NCBI RefSeq assembly: GCF_026011795.1
Contig: NZ_BRVS01000006.1
Location: forward strand, 1-64,000
From: Arthrobacter mangrovi
GTDB taxonomy: Bacteria; Actinomycetota; Actinomycetes; Actinomycetales; Micrococcaceae
Reading direction: 5' to 3'
Length of the DNA: 64,000 nucleotides
Part shown: positions 52,674 through 59,226 of the stretch, in pieces
Layout: each line of letters starts with the position of its first letter
Position numbering within the stretch: position 1 is the first letter of the stretch
The notes under the pieces: generated by a model
Database searches by the model: none
Told to the model about the DNA's origin: nothing
The model's input: the letters and a program-made list of their open reading frames with translations, nothing else
Position numbers and translations under genes: made by a program

Positions 52674-53570
52674 TTACCTGATTGACCTAACGGTTCCGCT
52701 GGATACCAGCGGGCCCTTCGCTTCCACCGCAGCCCGGGCAGCCACGGAGGTGTGGAGCAGGAGGAGAGCGGTAGTGATGGTGCCGACGCCGCCGGGAACC
52801 GGCGAGAGCGCCGACGCAACCTGCTCCACCGAGTGTGCGTCGACGTCGCCGGCCAGGGCGCCGTCCTCGAGCACATTGGTTCCCACATCGACCACGACGG
52901 CGCCGGGCGCCACATGCCGTTCGGTCACCAGCCCGGGCCGTCCGGCGGCAACGACGACGACGTCGGCAGCCCGCGTGTAGTCCTCCAATGGCCGCGACCG
53001 GGAGTGGCAGATGGTGACCGATGCATTGCGTTCGAGCAGCAGGTGCAGCAGCGGTTTGCCAACGACGGCGGACCTTCCGACAATGGCGACGTGCCGGCCT
53101 TCGACGGGGACGTCGTAATGGACGAGCAGCTCCACGACGGCCCGTGCCGTAGCGGGAGCGAAAGCCGGGAGTCCGACGGCCAGGCGGCCAAGGCTCAGCG
53201 GGTTGGCGCCGTCGATATCTTTTCCCGGGTCGATGTGGGGGACGAGCTCGTCGGCCTGTACTCCGTCCGGAAGCGGGGTCTGCAGGATGATGCCGTGTGT
53301 CTGCCGGTCTTCGCTGAGCTCGGACAGCGTGGACTTGAGCTGCTCAGCGGAGGCTGTCGGGCCCAGATCGATGATCCTGCAGTCCACGCCGGCCTTGTCT
53401 GCGGCCTTGGCGATGGAGCGGACGTACCAATGCGTTGACTCGTTGTCGGTGGCTACGACAACCGCGAGGGCAGGAACGATCCCGTCGGACGCCAGCCGTG
53501 CGACATTGTCCGCTATCCCGGCCCGGAGTGCCTTGGCCACCGGTGCACCGGCGAGGGAAACCGCGCTCAT
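52674..53570 (-). CDS. folD: Methylenetetrahydrofolate dehydrogenase/cyclohydrolase
   Basis: A 298-residue FolD protein. Motifs: the catalytic lysine region STHWYVRSIAKAADKAG, ILQTPLPDGVQA, DIDGANPLSLGRLA and the NADP loop IVGRSAVVGKPL. It interconverts methylene-, methenyl- and formyl-tetrahydrofolate. It overlaps the cyclodeaminase gene by 4 bp (ATGA). Together with purU and the formate dehydrogenase it forms a route for oxidising C1 units from demethylation reactions. Confidence 0.9.
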   Translation of the reverse strand: MSAVSLAGAPVAKALRAGIADNVARLASDGIVPALAVVVATDNESTHWYVRSIAKAADKAGVDCRIIDLGPTASAEQLKSTLSELSEDRQTHGIILQTPLPDGVQADELVPHIDPGKDIDGANPLSLGRLAVGLPAFAPATARAVVELLVHYDVPVEGRHVAIVGRSAVVGKPLLHLLLERNASVTICHSRSRPLEDYTRAADVVVVAAGRPGLVTERHVAPGAVVVDVGTNVLEDGALAGDVDAHSVEQVASALSPVPGGVGTITTALLLLHTSVAARAAVEAKGPLVSSGTVRSIR

Positions 53571-54190
53571 GCCAGCACCCGCTTCCGCACCCGGCCGGCG
53601 AGGTCATCGGCGGACTCAATCGCCCGGTCGGCGCGCAGGACCTCCGCTTGGAGGGCGTCCTGCAGGCTGGTGTCCTTGATCGCCTTGATGTTGATGTCCA
53701 AGGTAATCCGGGCCGTAGCGATCGCCGCACGTGCTGCTTCCGCCGCTGCCGCAACGTCGCTGATGACGTTGGCGTTGCCGATATGGGCCAGCTCGCGGCC
53801 GAGGGCGATGACTTGTTCCCCCACTTCTATGAGCGCCCGGGGCGGTTCGGCTGCCCGCGCCAGCGCTGCCTGGACGGCCCGGCTGCGGCATGCCCGTTCA
53901 TCGTCGGAGCCGCCCGGCAGCCCGTAGGCCGCGATGACGGCGGCGAAGGCTTCCTCGTCGTCGTCGGAAATGCGCACGGCGGCGGGTATCAGTCCGTCGG
54001 CGGCGGCGATGATGCGTTCGACGTCGTCCGCATCGTCCGCATATTTGGGGCCGGTGGAGTAGCGGGCAACCATGGCGATGAGGGCTGCCCCCTGGGCTGC
54101 GTGCAGGGCCCCTGCGGCGCCTCCGCCTGGCGTCGGCTGCCGGGCTGCCAGGCGCTGGAGGTAGTTGTTGATGGTATCGGAACTGGTCAT
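53567..54190 (-). CDS. Cyclodeaminase/cyclohydrolase family protein (FTCD/FchA-like)
   Basis: A 207-residue protein matching the cyclodeaminase domain alone: RQPTPGGGAAGALHAAQGAALIAMVARYS and GNANVISDVAAAAEAARAAI. The formiminotransferase part is absent. In the context of folD and purU it may act as methenyl-tetrahydrofolate cyclohydrolase (FchA-like) or formimino-THF cyclodeaminase. ATG 54190 has no good ribosome site; TTG 54205 is in frame. Confidence 0.75.
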   Translation of the reverse strand: MTSSDTINNYLQRLAARQPTPGGGAAGALHAAQGAALIAMVARYSTGPKYADDADDVERIIAAADGLIPAAVRISDDDEEAFAAVIAAYGLPGGSDDERACRSRAVQAALARAAEPPRALIEVGEQVIALGRELAHIGNANVISDVAAAAEAARAAIATARITLDINIKAIKDTSLQDALQAEVLRADRAIESADDLAGRVRKRVLA

Positions 54191-54240
54191 GGGGAGGTGG
54201 TCCAATCGGCCGTGCTGAGATGGCTGGCAGGGTAGGGGGT

Positions 54241-54281
54241 CGCGGCCCCGGTCCTGGAGGTTGAGCGGGACCGGGGCCGCG
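54241..54281 (-). terminator. Strong hairpin between purU and the cyclodeaminase gene
   Basis: A 14-bp stem (CGCGGCCCCGGTCC with its complement) around a 13-base loop. It lies 20 bases past the purU stop and may end or attenuate transcription before the folD unit. Confidence 0.65.
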
Positions 54282-54301
54282 GGTCTTTGTACGTTGCCTG
54301 G

Positions 54302-55228
54302 TCAGCGGAAGACGACGGTGCTGTGCCCGTCCAGCAGGACACGGTGTTCGCAGTGCCAGCGGACGGCGCGGGAGAGGGCCAGGGCCTCGGCGTCCTGTCC
54401 CACCGTCGACAAGGCCGTCGGATGGTAGGTGTGGTCCACGCGGATGACTTCCTGCTCGATGATGGGCCCTTCATCCAGGTCGGCCGTCACGTAGTGGGCG
54501 GTGGCCCCGACCAGCTTGACCCCGCGCGCGTAGGCCTGGTGGTACGGCCGTGCGCCCTTGAAGCCCGGCAGGAAGGAATGGTGGATGTTGATCGCCCGGC
54601 CCTCGAGGGCGGTGCAGAGTTCGTTCGACAGGATCTGCATGTAGCGGGCAAGGACGACGAGGTCGATCTCATGCTCGTCGACCAGGCGGAGAAGCGCCTG
54701 TTCGGCTTCCGGTTTGTTCCCGGAAGAGATCGGGATGTGCACGAAGGGCAGTCCCGCGGCCTCCGCCATCGGGCGCAGGTCTTCATGGTTGGATACGACG
54801 AGCGCAATCTCGCCGCCCAGTGTCCCTGCCCGCCAGCGGAAGATCAGGTCGTTCAGGCAGTGCCCGAATTTCGACACCATGACCAGCAGCCGCATCCGGG
54901 TCTGGTCATGGAACTCATACGTCATGCCGAAACGATCGGCGATGTCCTGGAATTCCTCCGCCAGGTGTCCAGCGTCCAAGGCGCCGGCACCAGAGAAGGC
55001 CGTCCGGAGGTAGACCTTGCCCCGGACTGAGTCGTCGAACTGCTGGTGCTCATTGATGTTGAATCCGTGCTCGACCAGGAAGCTCGTCACCGCATGGACG
55101 ATGCCCGGGCGCTCGGGACATGCCATTGTCAGCAGGAACCGGGGCGACGTTTTTGCTGCATCAGGCTGAGGGTTGGCAGGCGTTGCGAGGGCGGTGCCGG
55201 CCAAAGCTGCCGGATTCAGTAAAGTCAT
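54302..55228 (-). CDS. purU: Formyltetrahydrofolate deformylase
   Basis: A 308-residue PurU protein: an N-terminal ACT domain (LTMACPERPGIVHAVTSFL) and a formyl-transferase fold with NIHHSFLPGFKGARPYHQAY and ATAHYVTADLDEGPIIEQE, carrying the catalytic Asn-His-Asp set. It releases formate from 10-formyl-THF and frees THF. ATG 55228 is followed by the typical short leader before the ACT domain. The formate dehydrogenase encoded upstream can dispose of the formate. Confidence 0.88.
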   Translation of the reverse strand: MTLLNPAALAGTALATPANPQPDAAKTSPRFLLTMACPERPGIVHAVTSFLVEHGFNINEHQQFDDSVRGKVYLRTAFSGAGALDAGHLAEEFQDIADRFGMTYEFHDQTRMRLLVMVSKFGHCLNDLIFRWRAGTLGGEIALVVSNHEDLRPMAEAAGLPFVHIPISSGNKPEAEQALLRLVDEHEIDLVVLARYMQILSNELCTALEGRAINIHHSFLPGFKGARPYHQAYARGVKLVGATAHYVTADLDEGPIIEQEVIRVDHTYHPTALSTVGQDAEALALSRAVRWHCEHRVLLDGHSTVVFR

Positions 55229-55393
55229 CGGATCTCTTTGTCCCATCTCAGATTTGGTTCTGGCTCGAATAGCGCAACATTCGTCGCGATGTGCAACTCG
55301 TCCAGAGTGGCGCACTTCACATATGGTGTCAATACTTTTTGGCGTGAATTCTTCGTCCGCCTCTCAGCCAGTTCTTTGACAGGCAGTTTTGCC

Positions 55394-55433
55394 TAAAAAC
55401 GCCTCCTCATTCCGCGCGCTGAAGGCAGGAGGG
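55394..55433 (-). terminator. Weak terminator after the formate dehydrogenase gene
   Basis: CCTCCT (55402-55407) pairs with AGGAGG (55427-55432), and on the minus strand a run of five T follows (55395-55399). The 55229-55393 stretch should hold the purU promoter. Confidence 0.45.
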
Positions 55434-55495
55434 TGCCCTACCTCCTACCCGTGACCCTGGTTCTGCGGCAGCAGTCCCAATCGAGCAGCGCGGTA

Positions 55496-57817
55496 CTAGC
55501 TGAGTTGGGGCTCCTCGCGGGGCACGAACCGGACCGTCATCGCCTTGTAGCCGGGCGTGTTCGATTCCCGGGCGACAAGGTCACGGTGCACCAGGACGTT
55601 GGCCTCCGGGAAGTAGGCAGCCGCGCAGCCCCTTGCGGTTGGGTAGGCGACCAGGCGGAATTTTTCGGCCCTGCGTTCGGTGCCTTTGAACGTGCTGATG
55701 ACGTCCACGAGGTCGCGGTCCGCGAAGCCCAGGTCCTTCAGGTCTTCGGGATTGACCAGGACCACGCGCCGGCCGCCCGAGATGCCGCGGTACCGGTCAT
55801 CCAGGCCGTAGAACGTCGTGTTGTACTGGTCGTGGCTGCGCATGGTCTGCAGGATCAGGTGGCCTTCCGGCGCCTCCAGGTACTCCAGCGGGCTGACGGT
55901 GAACCGGCCCTTCCCGATGTCCGTGGCGAAGGAGCGGGTGTCCCGCGGCGGGTTGGGCAGCACGAAGCCGTTCTTGTTGCGGATCCGCTGGTTGAAGTTC
56001 TCGAAGCCGGGCAGGACCCGGGAGATGTGGTCGCGGATGACGTCGTAGTCCTCGGCCATGGCCCGCCAGTCCACCGGGTGGTCGTCGCCAAGCGTGGCCT
56101 GGGCCATGCGGGCGATGATGACGGGCTCGGCCAGCAGGTGTTCGCTGACCGGCGCCAGCCGGCCCTGCGTGGACTTGACCACGGACATGGAGTCCTCGAC
56201 GGAGAGGAACTGTGCTCCCTTGGGGTGCTTGTCGTCTTTGTCGGTGCGGCCGAGGGTCGGCAGGATCAGCGAGGTCCGCCCGTGGACGATGTGGGAGCGG
56301 TTGGGCTTGGTCGATACGTGCACCGTCAGTCCCGCCCGTTTCATGCCGGCTTCCAGTGCCTCGGTATCGGAGCAGGCCAGGGCGAAATTGCCGCCCATGG
56401 AGACGAAGACATCCACCTCATCGTCCATGAACGCCTCGAGGGTTTCGGTCGCGTCGACGCCGTGATCCCGCGGGGAAGCGATGCCGAATTCCTTGTCCAG
56501 TGCTTCAAGCAGCCATTCCTTGGGCTTCTCCCAGATGCCCATGGTGCGGTCGCCCTGGACGTTGGAGTGGCCGCGGACCGGGCAGGCGCCGGCGCCTGGC
56601 TTGCCGAAGTTGCCCTGCATCAAAAGGATGTTGATGATTTCGCGCAGCGTGTTCACCGAATGCGGCTGCTGGGTCACGCCCAGGGCCCAGCAGATGATGG
56701 TTGCCTTCGACCTGGCCAGCATGCCGGCGATCCTGGTGATTTCCAGGCGGGACAGTCCGGTGGCCCTTTCGGTCTCGGACCAGTCCAGGTGGCTGCGGGC
56801 TTCACGGTATTCCTGGAACCCGTCCGTCCGGGCAGCGATAAAGTCATGGTCGACGACGGTTCCGGGGGACCGCTTCTCCTCTTCCAGGAGCAGGTGGCCC
56901 AGCGCCTGGAAGAGGGCGAGGTCGCCGCCGACCTTGACCTGAAGGAACTCGTCGGCGACCTGGTCGCCGCCGCGCATCAGGTTGCCCGGGCTCTGCGGGT
57001 CCTTGAATTTCAGCAGGCCGGCTTCGGGCAGCGGGTTCACGGCAACAACCTTGCCGCCGTTGTGCCGGCACTCCGTCAGGGCGGACAGCATGCGTGGATG
57101 GTTCGTGCCCGGATTCTGGCCCACGACCATGATCAGCTCGGCCTTGTGCATGTCGTCCAGGGAAACCGTGCCCTTGCCGATGCCGATCGTCGGGTTGAGC
57201 GCCGATCCGGAGGATTCGTGGCACATGTTCGAGCAGTCCGGGAGGTTGTTGGTGCCGATCGACCGGGCGAACAGCTGGTACATGAATGCGGTTTCATTGG
57301 CCGTCCGGCCGGAGGTGTAGAAAACGCAGCGGTCCGGCGTCGTGGCCCGGATGTGTTCGCCGATCAGGTCGAACGCGTCGGTCCAGGAGATCGGGGAGTA
57401 GTGCGTCTCGCCTTCGCGGATGACGACCGGCTCCGTGATCCGGCCCTGGTTGCCCAGCCAGTATTCGGTCTTTCCGGCCAGTTCTTCGATCGAGTGCGCC
57501 GCCCAGAACTCCGGGGTCACCGTCCGGAGGGTATTTTCCTCCGCGATGGCCTTTGCACCGTTTTCGCAGAACTCGGCCGGCTTGCGCGGGCCCGAGATGG
57601 GTTCCGGCCAGGCGCAGCCCGGGCAATCGAAGCCGCCCCGCTGGTTGACCCGCAGCATGGACCGGACGGTCCGGGTGATGCCGGCCTGGGAGATGCCGCG
57701 GTCCAGGGATACCGTGACAGCCTTGATCCCGGCCGCTGCCGTTTTGGGTTCATGGACAACGAGTTCGTTCTCGTCGATGTCCTGGACGGGAGCGCTGCGC
57801 TTGATGGGATTGATCAT
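55496..57817 (-). CDS. FdhF/YdeP-family molybdopterin oxidoreductase, probable formate dehydrogenase
   Basis: A 773-residue molybdopterin enzyme. The N-terminal cysteines are in GFDCPGCAWPEP with CENGAKA further on; SNMCHESSGSAL lies at the Mo site region. Molybdopterin-binding motifs include GQNPGTNHPRML and QGNFGKPGAGACPVRGHSN. ATG 57817 has AGGAG upstream. FdhF/YdeP proteins are single-subunit and lack the full ferredoxin arrays of NAD-linked FDHs. With purU and folD, formate oxidation to CO2 is the likely role. Acid-resistance YdeP is the alternative. Confidence 0.82.
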   Translation of the reverse strand: MINPIKRSAPVQDIDENELVVHEPKTAAAGIKAVTVSLDRGISQAGITRTVRSMLRVNQRGGFDCPGCAWPEPISGPRKPAEFCENGAKAIAEENTLRTVTPEFWAAHSIEELAGKTEYWLGNQGRITEPVVIREGETHYSPISWTDAFDLIGEHIRATTPDRCVFYTSGRTANETAFMYQLFARSIGTNNLPDCSNMCHESSGSALNPTIGIGKGTVSLDDMHKAELIMVVGQNPGTNHPRMLSALTECRHNGGKVVAVNPLPEAGLLKFKDPQSPGNLMRGGDQVADEFLQVKVGGDLALFQALGHLLLEEEKRSPGTVVDHDFIAARTDGFQEYREARSHLDWSETERATGLSRLEITRIAGMLARSKATIICWALGVTQQPHSVNTLREIINILLMQGNFGKPGAGACPVRGHSNVQGDRTMGIWEKPKEWLLEALDKEFGIASPRDHGVDATETLEAFMDDEVDVFVSMGGNFALACSDTEALEAGMKRAGLTVHVSTKPNRSHIVHGRTSLILPTLGRTDKDDKHPKGAQFLSVEDSMSVVKSTQGRLAPVSEHLLAEPVIIARMAQATLGDDHPVDWRAMAEDYDVIRDHISRVLPGFENFNQRIRNKNGFVLPNPPRDTRSFATDIGKGRFTVSPLEYLEAPEGHLILQTMRSHDQYNTTFYGLDDRYRGISGGRRVVLVNPEDLKDLGFADRDLVDVISTFKGTERRAEKFRLVAYPTARGCAAAYFPEANVLVHRDLVARESNTPGYKAMTVRFVPREEPQLS

Positions 57818-57894
57818 GATCTCCTGCTTGCCCTGCAATTGTTGTCGAATGCTGCCCCCACCGCCGGAGGGCAGTCCTGTGCCTGCCCTCCGGT

Positions 57895-58524
57895 CTAGTG
57901 GCCGCGGGCGATCCATTCGTCGAGGTGTGGTGCTTCGGCGCCAATGCTGGTGGCGTCGCCGTGGCCGGTGTTGACGGTGGTTTCGGCGGGCAGGGTGAGC
58001 AGGCGGCTCTTGATCGAGTCGATGATGGTCTCGAAGCTGGAGTAGCTGCGGCCGGTGGCGCCGGGGCCGCCGTTGAAGAGGGTGTCGCCGCTGAACAGGA
58101 CGGCCTCGGACGGCAGGTGGAAGCACACGGAGCCGGGGGAGTGGCCGGGGGTGTGCAGGGCGGTCAGGGTGGTTCCGGCGATGTCGAAGCTGTCGCCGTC
58201 GTTGATGGCGTGGTCCGGGGCGGAGTCGGGGTAGACGGCGTCCCAGAGCATGCGGTCGCCGTCGTGGAGGTAGACCTCGGCGCCGAGGAGTCGGCGGGTT
58301 TCGCCGGCGGCGCGGATGTGGTCGTCGTGGCCGTGCGTGAGCAGGATGGCCTTCACGGTGCGGTCTCCCACTGCTTCGGCGACGGCGGCCGGGTTGTGTG
58401 CGGGGTCGATCACGATGGCTTCGGAGTCGTCGCCGATGATCCAGACGTTGTTGTCAACGTCCCAGGTCCCGCCGTCGAGGGAGAAGGTGCCGGAGGTGAC
58501 GAGGTTCTCGATGCGAACGCTCAT
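57895..58524 (-). CDS. MBL-fold hydrolase, mycothiol-associated type
   Basis: A 209-residue glyoxalase II-like protein. Metal motif LLTHGHDDHIRAAG, then HTPGHSPGSVCFHLP, FSGDTLFNGGPGATGR and NTGHGDATS. It closely resembles the hydrolase that follows mycothiol-dependent formaldehyde dehydrogenase in actinobacteria (Rv2260-like). It may hydrolyse S-formylmycothiol. ATG 58524 has AGGAG seven bases upstream and overlaps the short ORF before it (ATGA). Confidence 0.82.
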   Translation of the reverse strand: MSVRIENLVTSGTFSLDGGTWDVDNNVWIIGDDSEAIVIDPAHNPAAVAEAVGDRTVKAILLTHGHDDHIRAAGETRRLLGAEVYLHDGDRMLWDAVYPDSAPDHAINDGDSFDIAGTTLTALHTPGHSPGSVCFHLPSEAVLFSGDTLFNGGPGATGRSYSSFETIIDSIKSRLLTLPAETTVNTGHGDATSIGAEAPHLDEWIARGH

Positions 58525-58607
58525 GCGGCGGCTCCTGCCGAACGCAGGATGTCGCCGATTGCGGCGTTATTTTGCCGGGCATTGACCGCCCTGACTTCGT
58601 GAACCAT
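58521..58607 (-). pseudogene. 28-codon remnant of S-(hydroxymethyl)mycothiol dehydrogenase (internal deletion)
   Basis: The whole ORF reads MVHEVRAVNARQNNAA then IGDILRSAGAAA. The first part matches the start of mycothiol-dependent formaldehyde dehydrogenase (MVH.VRAVIAR.KNAP). The second resembles its C-terminal end (GDVLRSVV). The gene normally encodes about 360 residues and precedes exactly this MBL hydrolase. A good ribosome site (AGGAAGGA, 8 bases) and the ATGA overlap with the MBL gene are retained, so an in-frame internal deletion is the simplest reading. A leader peptide is the alternative. Confidence 0.55.
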
Positions 58608-58850
58608 GGCTGGCAGTCCTTCCTGAAAATGAGGATCTTGCGGCAGCGTGCAGCTTCGGACCGCTACTGCCGTCTGGCGGGTTGGCTGCAGCGTAATGTG
58701 CAACGTGCATCGCCATCTGAAACAGCGTGGCCTACGCCACTGCCGATGTCAATCAATTCGCTCCTCCGGAGTCGCTGACTTCCGAAGTGGGGAAATGTAA
58801 GGTCGTCAGCAACGATCCACCGGACCACTGACCCAGCGAGGAGGACAGCC

Positions 58851-59168
58851 ATGGCCGTCGACAATGACGAGCAGCGGATCCTGGCCGAATGGAGCCGGCG
58901 GCTGACTCGGGAACTGCAGATCCGGGACCTGGATGTGGACGTGGAATTGCTCCTGGAGCTGGCGAGAAAGTCGGCCGAGTCAGTGATTCACGCGACCGCC
59001 CCGGTCACCACATTCCTGGTGGGATACGCGGCCGGCTTCGACGCCGGGGCTGCAGGCACGGGTAAGAAGGCGCCGGCTGAGGGAGCTGTTTCCGAGGCGG
59101 CCGGCATCGCCTTTCGACTCTGCGAGGCGGCACGCAACGAGGGGCCGGGTCCAAGGCAAAGGGACTGA
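58851..59168 (+). CDS. DUF6457 protein, molybdenum-cofactor associated
   Basis: A 105-residue helical protein: LAEWSRRLTRELQI, VDVELLLELARKSAESVIHA and APVTTFLVGYAAGFDAG. This matches DUF6457, which often accompanies or is fused to molybdenum cofactor genes (MobA, FdhD). GAGGAGGA lies six bases before the ATG. Its presence next to the molybdopterin formate dehydrogenase fits. Confidence 0.78.
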   Translation: MAVDNDEQRILAEWSRRLTRELQIRDLDVDVELLLELARKSAESVIHATAPVTTFLVGYAAGFDAGAAGTGKKAPAEGAVSEAAGIAFRLCEAARNEGPGPRQRD

Positions 59169-59226
59169 CCGCGGAGGCCGATGGCGAAGATCCTCCAGCG
59201 GCTCCCGGATCTCCCGGGCCACGCGG

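Noticed and set aside
55433-57898. 821-codon forward ORF
   Set aside because: Antisense of the molybdopterin oxidoreductase.
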